DNA of 64,000 nt from Euglena gracilis (lineage: Eukaryota > Euglenida > Euglenophyceae > Euglenales), in contig CP154957.1 of NCBI GenBank assembly GCA_039621445.1, positions 25,458,938 through 25,522,937 on the forward strand, written 5' to 3'. Positions 21,301 through 41,078 of this stretch are shown in pieces (the first letter of the stretch is position 1; each line of letters starts with the position of its first letter). A program made the translations under genes and the position numbers. The notes below the pieces were generated by a model. The model ran no database searches, was not told the DNA's origin, and worked only from the letters and a program-made list of their open reading frames with translations.

Positions 21301-21641
21301 AACGGCTTTCAACCGGTTTTCATTTGGGTTCACCTTGGCCACACACAGAAGCCGAAAATAAAGGTTATCAACAAAGGTTAGGTGCAAGGTGCAAAAAGAT
21401 CGCTTTTTTTGAAACTTCCCCGTAGGGGTTGTTTTTCCTGCCCAATTTGAGATTTGCAACCCCCAAAAAACCCCTCAAACAGGGGTTGGAGCGGCCAAAA
21501 TTTTTTGGGGAGGAACTTTCAGACAGGTCGCCATTTCCTGAATTTGGCCGGAAAAGTGGGGGGGACTTTTGACTGGGGGAAAATTTACAGTTACAGTATT
21601 GTTATAACACCCCCCCATTGCCGAATCCAAGACCAATGTCC

Positions 21642-21644
<3 letters not shown>

Positions 21645-21714
<70 letters not shown>
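21645..21714. repeat. (TG)n microsatellite
   Basis: About 70 bp of perfect TG repeats. Confidence 0.97.
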
Positions 21715-21715
<1 letters not shown>

Positions 21716-21929
21716 AAGGCAAGGCTGCCACATGTGGGTAAACGTTGTTGAGTGCAGGAAAACTCAATTGACACCCACTCATTTTTGGTGTATTTCGGGT
21801 CGTTTTCATGATGTTTCAAATAATTTGAAATGGGGGGACTGAAAAGCCGTTTCCTGGACCCGACCGACGCCACGAAACCCTACTGACGTAAGTGGGTTTC
21901 GACTGGAATTCTGTGAAATGGGTTCAGCG

Positions 21930-22150
21930 TTTTCGTCTTGTGGGGAACCAGGGTTGTGTTTGCCAACCCCTGGGGGGTGCCTTGTGCTTTGGTGGGGGGG
22001 GTACCTGCCACCACGGGGGTACCCGCACCAGGTATGGGGGGGGGGTCGGTTTCGGGCCCCTGTGCCTGCCGACCCAGACAAATATTTCTAAAAAATGACA
22101 GTTTTCGGCCCCAGTGGGCAGGGGGGCAGGGGGCAGGGTGGGGGGGTGCG
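21930..22150. repeat. Diverged GGTGCC palindromic element
   Basis: CCCCTGGGGGGTGCC, GGGGGGTACCTGCC and GACAGTTTTCGG recur with facing runs. No gene seen from 21715 to 22359. Confidence 0.45.
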
Positions 22151-22359
22151 AGAGGGGCCCACAAGGCTGTGGGCCAACTAAATTCATCACCGGTGTTTAC
22201 CACCCCAATTTACGGCTTTTTATGCTGTTTTTTTTTGCATCCGACGTCAGACTGAACATTTAAGGGTGGCCGACTACCAAGGCGGGGAGGGGGGGAGCGA
22301 TCTTCGTAAATTCTGAGTTTTTTCTTGCAGGGCCCAGAATTTTTTGGGTAATGTATAAT

Positions 22360-22769
22360 CAGCCAATTGCTGAAGGGTTTGAGCACCCCCCACCAGGGGG
22401 GGGTTGGACTGCAGCTGGTCCAAATTTGGCCAGTGGAAATCCTAGTGCACTCCCCGAAGGGGGGGGGGGTCTGCTAGCAGGGCCAGCTAGTGGAAAATTT
22501 TCTTCGGCGACCGGCACTAGTTTTTTTTTGGACCCCAAAACTTGCCAAAAATGCCCATTTTTGGCCATTTTTTGGTTTTTTTTTGCACAACAGAGTCAGC
22601 CCCCAAAAAAACTTACGTCATCTCCACCTGGACGCGCAGAGCCAGAGGAAAATGAGGTTTTTTCCAGTTGGGGAACCTGGACCCCCCGGGGTGTCCAGCT
22701 AGTCATTTTTTCCCCCGTGTGTAGCAAAATGGCTAGTGGACCCCCCTAGGATCCATAAGCAATAGCCTG
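22360..22769. mobile_element. Third copy of the hAT-like CAGGC family
   Basis: Imperfect inverted ends CAGCCAATTGCTGAAGG and CATAAGCAATAGCCTG. Flanks TGTATAAT (22352-22359) and TGGATAAT (22770-22777) agree at 7 of 8 bases. The interior GACTGCAGCTGGTCCAAATT matches 12115-12140. Confidence 0.75.
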
Positions 22770-22777
22770 TGGATAAT

Positions 22778-23919
22778 GCCAATGTCTTTGGAATTTGAGG
22801 CCAATTTTGTTTCGAGTATTAGGGGCAAATGTTCTGCCTACACATTGTACCATTTTTATTCAGGCTTTAAAACTCTTGGCCAGATGATTCAAATTTTTCT
22901 CAGCAGGTTCTTTGTTTTCTTTTTCTTTTTTTTAAAAAAAAACAGGTTGATCTCAGAGCAACGTAGGGATTTTGCTTGAGTTCTCGGCCTGAAGCTAATA
23001 AAAAAAACTTGGAGCGTTTTTGCCCAAAAGACCCACTCTGCCACCCCCCCCCCCTGTCGGAACTTGGAAATTTATCCTGGCCAATGCAGAGAAAACTGGA
23101 ATGCGCAACTTCACATAATTTTCCGCAATTTTCAGTATTTTTTCCACAATTTGCTTTTCTTCAGTCTGCATTATCTGAAAATGGGTGATGCAATGAGTTC
23201 CCACCATTTCTTGAATGGTTCACAACATTGTTCTACTAAACAATGGGTGATTTGTGGAAAAATCTGACCAAAAATGCAATATAATTCTCAATTGAAATCA
23301 TTTCATCACCCAAAAGCCAAAACCAAAAAAAATACCAAAAAAATTGGTTTGAACATTCAGAAACCCCGCTTGTGTACTCCTTGCCTTCGAGTTGTTAATG
23401 AAAATTTGAATTTGTGGTAGTTTCATATTCACATTTAACTCAGTTCCAAAGAAACCTCAATAAAGGTTGTTTGCAAACGGGTGTGAACAAAATTTTTTAA
23501 CGAACACGTTTTTCAACTCAAAAATTAAATCCTCATTTTCTCCTTTTTAATTCCATTTAGAAAATATCAACACCTTTTTTTTGGTATCTGGGTGTTTTTT
23601 CCCTGTTATTTTTTTCCAGAAACAGAATCCCCAGGAACCAACAGGGATCTCCAGAGACTTTGGCTTTCAGGGAGGGCAGGTTGGTGAATAGATCCGGGGG
23701 GGGGGGGTAGTTATCCGGTATTTCTGTTTTTTTTTGCAAGTCAGGTATATTTTTTTCATGGTTTCCAAAAATTTATTTTGTGACGTAGCGTGTTTCCATT
23801 TCAGAACACGCCCAGAGGGCCTGCTGGGATTCTTTTTTTTATTAAAAAAGAGCGGTTGGTGATCGGGGGGGGGGGGGGGCTGGACCATGCCATTGCTCAA
23901 GGTGTGTCCGACCCCACTT
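22778..23919. other. No gene recognised
   Basis: A/T-rich stretch with isolated G/C runs (23045, 23697, 23864). I see no exon that I can support. Confidence 0.35.
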
Positions 23920-24065
23920 CCCGAGGAGGGGTGACTGATTGGTTTTTAGAGTGGCTGATTGGTTTTTTAGCTCCAGACCCCCCCCCCCCTCAGGGTCGGC
24001 GGCCAGGAGTGGCCAAAAGTGATTGCCCCCCGCAAAATTGGGTTCCCTGAGCCCCTCCTCCCACC
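23920..24065. repeat. GGTGACTGATTGG palindromic family
   Basis: GTGACTGATTGGTTTTTAG and GTGGCTGATTGGTTTTTTAG face CCCCCC and GTCGGCGGCCAGGAGTGGCC. Relatives: 27440-27520, 28240-28480 and, inverted, 59469-59795. Confidence 0.6.
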
Positions 24066-24168
24066 AGGGGGTGGGTGTACCTCGTGTGGAAAACCCCTGG
24101 TTCATTGTCCAGACGCTGACATATAATAGGGTGCCGCCTCCTTGGCTAATCAATTCGCTCATTTCCAG

Positions 24169-24273
24169 GCATTGTCATTTAAAACCATTTATGGTTGGCA
24201 CTTGGGTCCAGTCTTCAATCCCCATCTATGGCCATTTTTGGGTGAAAATGCAGAATGCGTATGCGCCCTGAGA
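24169..24273 (+). CDS. Putative exon, unrecognised protein
   Basis: Acceptor CGCTCATTTCCAG, 35 codons in phase 0 (ALSFKTIYGWHLGPVFNPHL, FLGENAECVCALR), then a strong GTGAGT donor. May belong with the plus-strand exons downstream. Confidence 0.45.
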
Positions 24274-24359
24274 GTGAGTTGGGTCTCGGTCGAAAGTGAA
24301 TTGCTTTCAAGTTCTCTGGCAGAATGTCTTAGCGATCAGGCTTCTTTTTAAGGAAGGTC

Positions 24360-24780
24360 GCACCCCCGGGGGTGCTATGGGCGGCAGGGGGGTAGGGCAT
24401 TTTCGACCCCCCCCGGGGGGGTCGGGTTTTGGGGTGGGTAGTGCTATAGCACCCCCCCCCCGCACACACGGCCCGTTCGAATTCCTCTCTTCAGAAAATG
24501 CCCACCACAAAATGTGAGTGTGGTATGGTGCACAAGGCACCATACCGTGCGTTGTCTTCGGATTGATTGCTGTACATCCCTTGCCCCCAAGGGAGGAACT
24601 AAAGTACACTGTGTCGATTCACCATTTCGTTTTGCTGTTGCACGCCATGATCGGTTGGGTGTGTATTCCGGGTTGGGCACCCACCTTGGATCTGACCCCC
24701 GGGGGGGGGGGTGCCTGCTATGGGCAGGCACCCTATAGCACAAGGCACCCCCCCCTCCCCCCCCGGGGTTGGTAAAAAGA
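24360..24780. repeat. GGTGCCTGC palindromic element and facing G/C runs
   Basis: 24664-24776 has GGGGGTGCCTGCTATGGG and CAGGCACCCTATAGCAC, ending GGGGTTGGTAAAAAGAAGCC. That end is shared with 33350-33370. 24360-24460 holds another C/G-run pair. Confidence 0.6.
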
Positions 24781-25531
24781 AGCCTGTTAGCGATCCGATT
24801 GTATTTCCTGATGAAAATGTGGTTCAAATAGGAACAACCTGCCTTGCGGTCTCTCACCCTCCACAAACCCCCCCATTGTTTATCCCTCCCCCCAGGCAGA
24901 CCAACCAACGGACAATTTATCCCCCCCCCTCCTGGTGCAAAAAGATGAAAATAGCCCACAGGTGGATTATTTTGCCTTCAAAACCACCAAATCCAATATT
25001 TGGAAATTTAATGTGGTCCACCGTCACAAAAATGCCATTTTTTTTACTGATTTGCCAAGGATAGGCGAGTCGGGACGTTTTGAGTAACTTTGGTGTCAGA
25101 TCTTGACCAACAATTGCTTGATTTAGAACCCCCTCCCATTCTTAACCAAATATTCATTTAGTCTGTTCACAGATACGTTAGTGAACACAATTTTTTTTTG
25201 GTGAACACAGGTGAGCACAAGAATTTTGATGAAAACAACAAAGATTTGATAAAATGCACATGAAAAGTCGGTTGATCTGTTGACACCACAAACACAATGG
25301 GCTCCATTGTGCCATCTCTTAAGACCAGGGGGCTCACCGGGTACCCCCCCCTGGGGGGGAGGGGTCCAGGGAACCCGTTTTCTGGGGGTCAGTTTCAGGC
25401 GCAAAAAAGGCCAAAAATGGCCAAATCCCACCTCTGGCAGGGGGCCCACACAACCTTTGGTGGTACCCCCGGGGGGGGGGGAGGGTGGACCCACCCAACC
25501 TACGTGGGGTCAAAATTTAAAAAAAATTCAG

Positions 25532-25602
25532 GCAGACGACATCCTGGGACGGATGAAGAATTCACAACTGAGGAGTGGAAAAAACTGATCATTTTATTGT
25601 GA
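25532..25602 (+). CDS. Possible C-terminal exon
   Basis: Acceptor AAAAAATTCAG, two bases, then RRHPGTDEEFTTEEWKKLII-LL and a TGA at 25600-25602. Short and unrecognised; it would require a preceding phase-1 exon. Confidence 0.28.
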
Positions 25603-26023
25603 CTCCCCCTTTTTTCCCAGCATTTTTTTGGTGAACACAAATTTTTTCGTGGTGAACACAGGTGAAGTGAACACAATTTTTTCCCTTGGTGATCGCATGT
25701 ACACAGAAAAATTATTTTCTACCTGAATGCCTGCTCTTAACGCCCCTCCTTCGGCCACCAAACCAGATCCTAAAGCCCGGGGGGGTTATAAGTTGGTTGT
25801 GGTTATAGCCTTTGAACCATCACAGGTGGGGAGGATGCTTCATGGCCAAACCTACCTACCCACCCACCCATTCTCAAAATACTACTGGGGGCCGCCAGGC
25901 TCCACTGAATGTATGATGAACTTTTTCCCAAACCAAGCCCAGACACCATTCTTATTCAGGATTTGAAACATGGAGGAATTTCTTTCATTTACAGCTGAAC
26001 AATTTATTCTGTTTTCCACTTAG

Positions 26024-26182
26024 GTTATGAACACATGGTGGCTGCGAAGGTTGATTCAATATTGGAGATTATAATGGGTATACTTTTGTCATCTTTGCCT
26101 GAGGTCGTCGCAAGTGGCAAGCGGCAGCAAACCTCAGGAGACCATTTGGGGTTTTTTTTTGAGCTTCTCTTTCCCTTGAAAG
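26024..26182 (+). CDS. Putative exon, unrecognised protein
   Basis: Acceptor TTTTCCACTTAG, then two bases and 52 codons: YEHMVAAKVDSILEIIMGIL, LSSLPEVVASGKRQQTSGDH, LGFFFELLFPLK. A strong GTGAGT donor follows. Amphipathic leucine-rich character suggests a helical repeat or large scaffold protein, but I do not recognise it. It may be an upstream exon of the VPS9 gene; phases neither prove nor exclude that. Confidence 0.5.
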
Positions 26183-26253
26183 GTGAGTTGCCTGGTTTCA
26201 ATATGAGTTTTGAAACATTTTGAACTCGCAATGCCATTTTGGAGGTGACACAA

Positions 26254-26378
26254 TCACCACCACCACCACCACCACCACCACCACCACCACCACCACCACC
26301 ACCACCACCACCACCACCACCGCCATCGCCATCGCCATCACCGTCACCATCATCATCATCATCATCATCATCATCATT

Positions 26379-26409
<31 letters not shown>

Positions 26410-26443
26410 CCACCACCACCACCACCACCACCACCACCACCAT
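26254..26443. repeat. (CAC)n-(CAT)n-(CAC)n trinucleotide array
   Basis: CAC repeats pass through GCCATC units into CAT repeats and back to CAC repeats. Confidence 0.96.
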
Positions 26444-26799
26444 TAGCATCAGAGCCTTTGGAACACCATTGAACGGTCAGGTGAAAGGTGCCAATTGTTT
26501 CTGAAATTTTGAGGTTTTTTTTCTCCTCCTGATCTGCTAATGAGGAAAATGGCCGCCTATGTCCATCTTTCTGCAGTTGGCTGTGCACACACAGATTCTG
26601 ATTCAGATCCATCCCCAGAGCTTTCCTGTCTGGAAACATATCAACCCCCTGCTCATTCTTCGACAAAAAGAAACCCCCCCAAATAATCATTTTGCACTCT
26701 GCGAAATTAGTCCAAAGTGATCAGTCCACTAATTTTGCAGTGCACAATTAGTGGACGATCTTTTTGGCCCCTTCATTTTTGCACCGGGGGAGAGGGGTC

Positions 26800-26982
26800 A
26801 GACCAGGGGTTTTCGAAGCCGGAGGCGACCCCCCGGGGGGGGGGGGGTTCAGGCCAGCCGGCACTTTTTTCGCCCAGCCAGCAGCTACCAACCAAGTAAG
26901 TCGAATAATAATGAGAGTCCACTGAAATAAAGAGGAGGAGGAGGAGGAGGAGGAGGAGGTGGAGGAGGAGGAGGAGGAGGAG
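26800..26982. repeat. CCAGCC palindromic fragment and (GAG)n microsatellite
   Basis: CCCCCCGGGGGG with CAGGCCAGCCGGC at 26828-26890, then GAG repeats at 26931-26982. Confidence 0.8.
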
Positions 26983-27798
26983 TCGAAACTTTTGGGAGGG
27001 TTCAAAAAATGACCCAAAAATGCAGTTTTTGAGTGGTTTTGGGATTTTCACCTCAAAAGAAATGCCAACCCAGCAGAAAAATGCCAACCCAGCTGGATTT
27101 GCTTTTTTCCCTGTTTTTGGTGTACCAGCCAAGTCCACCTGCCAGCCACTGGTCCCCACCTCTTGGAACCCCCCCAGAGGGCTTCCACCCAGCAATTTTT
27201 CCTTTGCAACTGGGGAAGATAAAATCTTTGTGTATTTTTTGGCCAAATCTTCAAAAAAAAAAATTGCAAACAAATGCAGTCTTCAGACTTTTTCTGAGCC
27301 AAAAAAAATTCCACGCTTCGTGCCGAATTTTATTTTGTACAGGGAGGGGGAGTCCAAGCTAACCACCCCCTCCGCCCCGATCATTCACCCTGACCGAAGG
27401 AGTTGGACATTTTTTTTGAAAAATGACCAAAATTCATTGCTTTCGGGAAAGTGGCCAGAGTGACCGGCTCCGCTCCGTCCACCCCAAACTGATTGATTGG
27501 TTTTCAAAAAGTGACCGACGGCCAATAATGTTCATTTTGGCCATGCTGCTGTGTCGGTGGGGAGGTGTCACCCCCCATTCCCCCCGACCACGATACCAAT
27601 GATTCTGGGGCTTTTTAGCTTTCTTTTAGCTCCCGATTTGACCGCAGCTACCCAGGCTGGGGCAGGGTTCGACATAAAGGCGTGGTGAGAAGGGAGGCAG
27701 AGTCTGGAAAAGAGCTGCTGATCCCCAAACGACCCCCGCGTGGCCCCAGTTAGAAAATCCAGGAAAAAACCTCCTCCGCCAGCCATGTGTGGTCTCAG

Positions 27799-27880
27799 AT
27801 GTGGAAGCTGGTTTTCATTGGTAGAAAGCGCTGTCATTGACCGCGTCTTCCCACATTTCAAGACAATTAATGCTGACAAG
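27799..27880 (+). CDS. Putative exon, unrecognised protein
   Basis: Acceptor TGTGGTCTCAG, one base, then 27 codons: CGSWFSLVESAVIDRVFPHF-KTINADK. A GTTTGC donor of the type seen in the other genes here follows. Ends in phase 0, compatible with the VPS9 exon at 32546, though other exons may intervene. Confidence 0.38.
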
Positions 27881-28239
27881 GTTTGCAACTCAGATTTTTG
27901 CTTTGAAAACAGAACCGTCCTGTTTTCTGACCTTTTGATTTCATAGTAGAAAGCAGAAAAATGTTGGGGAAAACGTGGAAATATTTGTAGGGAAATGTGC
28001 CACAGGGATGGGCTGGACCATTTTGTTTTTTTTTAAAAAATAAGCATGCATGAAATTAGAAACCATTGCGATCGAAAATTATTTTGCAAGGAGGGATAGC
28101 TCTTTGATTTCAAACCCTTAAATGAGGCTGCTATGTGTATCTTTTATCTTGAAGCTTTTCTTTCATCTGTATTTTGCTGTTCTGACGCCTTTTGGAGGAG
28201 CCCTTTCAGAGACCATTGCACCCCCAAACGTACAATCAA

Positions 28240-28490
28240 TTTGTCACTGGCCGACCCCCCCAGGCTATTGGCTAGCTTTTACCCGGACCCCCTCCTCTCT
28301 GGGCCGGGGGGGGGGGGGTTCGACAAAAACGACTGAAGGACCCTGGCGCCAGAAAAATTTTTCTGGCCTTTTTTTTCTCACGTTTCCAGAGTGGCCAACC
28401 TGACTAGTTTCCCGAAAAAGTGACTGACTGGTTTTTGGAAAAGTGGAAGTGACCACTCCTCCCGCCGGGGGTCGGTAAAAATTGTACGCC
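28240..28490. repeat. GTCACTGGCCGACCC / GTGACTGACTGG palindromic element
   Basis: GTCACTGGCCGACCCCCC faces GGGGGTTCGAC and AAGTGACTGACTGGTTTTTG. Same family as 59469-59795. Confidence 0.55.
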
Positions 28491-28739
28491 ACCCAAGGAG
28501 GAAGTGCAAAATCTTTTTTTTGAAAACCCTGCAAGTGAATAAGTGCTGATTTGACAAAGATATTTTTGCAAACAAAACCACGATCCAAGCGTTGATTTTG
28601 GTGATGAGAACCAATGGTGCGTCGATTTAGGTTCGAATTCAGAAGACAAAAAAGGATGGTTCCAGTGACCTGGCACCCTTCTCAATGGCACCGGAAATAG
28701 TGCACAAATAGCCCCTCAGGGAGATCAAAAAAAGGTTCC

Positions 28740-29580
28740 AACAATTTGGCACCACCCCAAATTATTTGGGGAGTGGGGGGGTTAAATTCTCTCGCAAAAA
28801 AACGCAACAGGGAGGGCACATTATTTGGTGGTATATTATTTGTCAGGAGCTTTTCTATTCATATTGTGTGGGCCAAGCATCATTTCAAAATCAACCAACA
28901 TGCGGACACAGGTATTTTGGATGAGAACCCAATATATTGATCTTTGGTTCTCAGCAGTCGCATATCGTCCTTTCGTTGGGACAAAAAGGTAACCCGTTGT
29001 ACACATTTCTTTTGCACCTAGGGTACGGAACCTGGTTAGGCCTGAAAAACAACCAGCCGCGCGTCAATTGTAATTCTTTCTGTGTTTTAACCCATGGAAA
29101 GGAAATCATGTCGTCGCACAAATTATGTTTTCCTGTCTGTCTCCACACGTCAAATTGGTTGCCACATCAAGCTTATATGGATTTCTCCTAATCCAAACTC
29201 AAGAGTTTGTCCAAACCCCCTCCGCAATAACAGCAAACAATACCCAGGCAAGACCCTGGCAGGGGTCTTGCCTGACTGCGCCCTTAATAGCCTGGCAGGA
29301 GGAAAAGCGTTCAAGAATTATGAATGTCGCCCTTGGTCTCAGTAGCTCCCGGGTGTTCCTCAACACAAACAGGAATGGGATTTCCCTCTGACAACAGCAT
29401 ATTGACAAATATTATTTGTTTAACAAAATTGAAAGTGAAGTAAATGTCAAGGATGTATTCAGAAACGTTCAACCCATTTTTTGGGGGGGGCCTTTATGAG
29501 ATTGCCTGAATAACGTACCCCCCAACCCTCATTTCCGATGCCCAAATAATACACCTCAGGCATATTTTTGGAGGCGGTTA
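28740..29580. other. No gene recognised; ATTATTTGG words
   Basis: AATTATTTGGGG and ACATTATTTGGTGG at 28750-28850, and AATAACG...AATAATACACC at 29508-29565, are fragments of the AATAACA family. Open frames in 28937-29190 have no recognisable content. Confidence 0.4.
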
Positions 29581-30059
29581 GCATTTTTTTATGTGCTCAC
29601 TGGCCTTTGGGGGGGGGGTCACAGGCAATTTTGGAACCATCCACGAAGAGGGTGACCGATGTGGGATCTTGAAAGAAGGGAAGCTGGATCTGGACATTAA
29701 AGCAGATGTACTCAATTGTTGGAAACGATGTGGAGTATTGAACGGATATTTAATTCATAGACATGGACATGGAATAGTGGGAGGGTCCACAAGAACTAAT
29801 TAGTGCACAGTAAAAATTTGCTTTGAAGGCCCCTAAGAGGTTCATTGGTGGTGGTGTTAAGTCCAGAAGAATCGAAGGGTTTGAGGCTGCGGCATGTAAT
29901 GCACTTAACATAACCCAAAGCTTGGGCTGTGGGGGCCGGCTCAGTAGCACATGGGACTTCCAAGAGCGCCAGGCGCAGCAGCAAGGAGACCAGCAAAGCA
30001 CATCCAGCTTGGATGTTTTGGGGTGGACCTTTACGAAGACGCGTTGCCCCAAAGTTGCT

Positions 30060-30890
30060 CTGGCTGTGGGAAAGCTCCCCCCTGATCCGCGAATCAGCTC
30101 TAAATATTCAAATGTGGTTGACGTTTGGGCTTGAAAAAGGCTGGTCTCAGGCTTCGTTCTCTCTTCAATTTAGGGTTGGCGGGCAGCACCTCCCTAGGTT
30201 CCGCATTGCAGCTCCTGAACTGCAAAGCTATTTCTGTCGGTGCACAACCTCAAAGATGGTGGCAAATGGGTCGACCATGCTGACTTGTACCGCACCGTAC
30301 TGTGTACCTTCTGACCAAGTAAATTTGCAGGTTTAGTACCAGCCAATAGGAATTTAGCTGTCCCTACTGTGGTGTACTGATCTCTTTACTGTGGGCCAAC
30401 TGATGGAGCGGGGGGATTTCCTGTATCCTCGCACAGAACCAACCTATTGCCCCTTTCTTTAGCCTAACAATCCAACCATAATGATGGCAATGCTATCCAC
30501 CAGATTTTAACTCTTTCAAACAGTTGAGGAAATCATTTCGCCATTCCGTCCCTTGTTTCGGTGGGTCCAATGTACAGGCAGTCAGAAAAAAAAAACCACA
30601 CAGGGTTTTTATCACAGGCCAATATGCGCACAGATCCAAGAAGGGAGATAAGTGTGGAGGCTGCACAATTTGTTGTGATGAAGAAAAAAAAAACGGAGGA
30701 AATAGCTTCGTGGTTCAGGAGTTATAATGCAGAACCTCTCTGCCAGGTGCTGCCCACCAACCCCAACCTGAAGAGAGAAAGAAGCCCGAGACCGGCCTCC
30801 AACAAGCCCAAACGTCAACCCCATATTGTGTGTTTGCCGCTGATTGTCGGGGGGAAGCCGAAGGGTTTTGTTTTTCCCACAGCCGGAACC
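30060..30890. repeat. Inverted repeat pair, about 200-bp arms
   Basis: GGTTGACGTTTGGGCTTG, CTCTCTTCA, GGCGGGCAGCACCT and AGCTATTTC in 30060-30260 recur in reverse complement in 30690-30890 with moderate divergence. The spacer is about 430 bp. It could be a fold-back element or two inverted insertions. Confidence 0.65.
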
Positions 30891-30934
30891 TCTTGGAAGC
30901 AGGTCTACAGCAAAAGTGGAATCCCAACTTTTTG

Positions 30935-31695
30935 GTTGCCTCCGAGGAGGCTCAAGGGAACCAGCCTCCACTGAGCCTCCATGGAGGCTCAGGTGACCAA
31001 TTCTGTCAGAGCATGTTGTGAACGTAGATCTGAACGGTAATTTGTGGTTTGTGTGTGTGTGTGTGTGTGTTATAAAGAAAAACCCTTTTCAATGTCAAAC
31101 ACGGCGACTGCACTTAATGGCAAAGCATCTGCTTTCTCCCCAGTACACAGTGGATGCAAAAAAAAAATCACGGACTTTGGGAGACAACATAGAGCTTAAA
31201 ACCAAACCGAAAACAAAATTTATTCAGCCAGATTTGTACCCAAATCATCCAGAGGTCAGAATTGTACCCGAAATTGTGATCTCGCTGGTATTTGTCTCAA
31301 CTTTTGATCCTGCTGGGATTGCACTGGAGTCACTGGAGCGTGGTAGGCAAACTGCACGTCAGCACGGATGTCATGATGCAAAAAAGGTCACGTGAAATAC
31401 AAAGTGTACTCCCTTTGGATGTGCCCATGGTGCCCCCTAGGCCCAGGGGTACCCCCCTCCCCTGCTCCCCAATAACAAAATCCTTTTGTGTGGACAAAGT
31501 TTGGCAGATATGGCGCAAATAGCAAATGGGTAAATGGTAAAAGCAATTTCAGGCGGATATGACTTTTTTGCGGCAAATGGATCAATGGTTTTGAACAAAT
31601 TTTGCGGACATGGTGTAAATAGCAAACAGGTGGATGGTCTGCCACATCATGCGGACATGGCATTTTTTTTGTGGCAAACAGGAGGCAAAAGGGCA
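30935..31695. repeat. Composite repeat also found at the right edge of the window
   Basis: 30940-30995 has GCCTCCGAGGAGGCTCAAGG-type palindromes and 31502-31690 has GCGGACATGG...AAATAGCAAACAGG units. 32320-32355 has AGGATTCCACATTTGCTGGG. All three modules recur at 63238-63780. A (GT)n run lies at 31050-31070. Confidence 0.65.
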
Positions 31696-31853
31696 TGTGA
31701 GAGGGAGAAAATGTTTTGTTTTTTGTGGGGGTGTGGGCGGTATTGGAGGGAAAACAAAGTTTAAATTTACATATGATAGGATATGGGTGAAAAAAAAATG
31801 AAAAAAAATTGGTAGGGTTGGGGCGGGGGCAGAAACCCCCAAAGTGTATTTTC

Positions 31854-32171
31854 CAGGGCGGTCCTTAAGGGACAGGAATTTTTTTTTTATTTCCTTAAGG
31901 ACCGCCCCCCCCCCTTTTCGGCCAAAGGCCGGCTAAGGGCCAGACTGGGACTTGAACGGGGTCCATAATTAAAAAGTCCAAAAAACCCATTTTTTGATGA
32001 TTTGGGTGAATGGACGATGGTCCAAGGGTGCCAAGGATCATTTTTTCCCCTAATGTCGACCTGTTCTCGCTGAAAAATGCCAGAATTTCTTGCCCATTTT
32101 CCTGTATATTTTTCACTGAGTGTGCTGGGACAGCGGTGTTTTTTTTTTTTATTTGCTTAAGGACCGCCCTG
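31854..32171. mobile_element. hAT-like element, CAGGGCGGTCCTTAAG ends, 8-bp target duplication
   Basis: CAGGGCGGTCCTTAAG (31854-31869) is exactly inverted at 32156-32171. Flanks GTATTTTC (31846-31853) and GTATTTGC (32172-32179) agree at 7 of 8. The interior (318 bp in all) has a second CCTTAAGGACCGCC with a C run and GGCCAAAGGCCGG, and no coding frame. Confidence 0.8.
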
Positions 32172-32545
32172 GTATTTGCTTTACTTTTATTTATTTTTTT
32201 TCCCTTGTGGTAGAGTGGGGGTCGCAAAAACTAAAATAAAATTATCTTGTTCTGGGCATCAGTGTGGGGGTAGTGGGGAGGGTGTGGGGGGTTGGGGTCA
32301 ACCCGTAAAAGAGTTAAGGTAACCAAAAGTGAGGATTCCACATTTGCTGGGCCCCCTTGGAAGCTTTTAAGCAAGGTGAACTTTTTTTGCATGACTCATT
32401 AATTAGTTCCTGCTTCCAATGCTTTAACTGTAATCTTTGCATTTATTTGCAATTTTTTTTGTGTCTGTCAATCGAAACGATCATCTTTGTACTCTTTTTT
32501 TTCCAAAGAGTTTTAAATTTTTTCTTGTTTTGCGATTTTTTCCAG

Positions 32546-40213
<7,668 letters not shown>

Positions 40214-40259
40214 GTATTGTCCATCCACAACCTGCACTGCATTTCTGATCTCTCGCATT

Positions 40260-40700
40260 ATTTTTCAAAAAAATTCAAAAGTTTTGAGGATTTTGAAGGT
40301 TTTTTTTTAAAAGGTTTAAAGGTTTTTTAAAAGGTTTTTTTAAAGCTTTTAAAGAATTTCAAGGATAGCTTTTTAAGCGTGTAAAGAATTCTCAAGGCGA
40401 CTATTTTCCAAGGTTGGTCAAAGAGCCATCTGGACATCGAACCAACGTCGGTCAAGGTCGAAAATCAGACAGTCGAAAAACCAATTGTTGCGAGCTTTGG
40501 GTGGATAGACAATGTTCCAGCGATGCCAGAAATATTTTTCCCTCCGGAGTTGGCTTGTTGGCTTGTTTTTTCCGATATTTTGTGGGGGGTTTTTTTGCTC
40601 GAAATCCAAAAATTTTCCAGAACGAAAATTTTGAGGGTTTTGAAGGTCTTTTAAGGCATTTTTGAAAAAATTTAATGTTGTTTAATGTTTTTTAAGGGTT
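40260..40700. repeat. GGTTTTTTAAAGG low-complexity stretch
   Basis: 40270-40375 consists of AAAAGGTTT and TTTTGAAGG repeats, echoed at 40620-40700. No gene. Confidence 0.6.
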
Positions 40701-41078
40701 TTTCATGCACGTTAAAGGACATAATGCCTGGTAACCAGGGATAGATGGGAAGCCTTTCAGTTTTGAGGTAGGTGGTTGAGGGGGTCCGAAACCCCCCCCC
40801 CAAGATGTTGGGAAGGGTCCGGACCCCCCACCCCAGGGCAGTACGGGAATCGGCCAAACAGCCAGGGTGGTGGGTGGGGGGGGGTCGACCACCCCACCTC
40901 CTCCATTTCTAGGAGCACACAATTTTTGACCTCAAAATATTTTTTTCCCGGCGCCTTTGGCAACAGGAAAAAATGTGTGAAAAACGCTGTGGTGGGTGAG
41001 GGGGTCGATATGTATGTGTGCATGCACGCATGTATGTGTCTGGTTGGCTTGCTGGCTGGCTGGATGGCTGGCTGTGTT

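Noticed and set aside
21027-21302. Long frames reading MYVC or IHTY repeats
   Set aside because: They exist only because CATA repeats have no stop in these frames; same for 36769-37064 and 61198-61643.
21591-21873. Frames of Cys-Val or Thr-His repeats
   Set aside because: Translation of a TG microsatellite; same for 61659-62165 apart from the real GORAB exon at 62019-62126.
24473-24484. GTTCGAATTCC resembling a tRNA B box
   Set aside because: No matching A box, acceptor stem or cloverleaf around it; a similar hit at 28630 also fails.
26198-26690. Frames of poly-Asp/Gly, poly-Met/Val or poly-Ser/Pro
   Set aside because: Artefacts of the CAC/CAT trinucleotide array.
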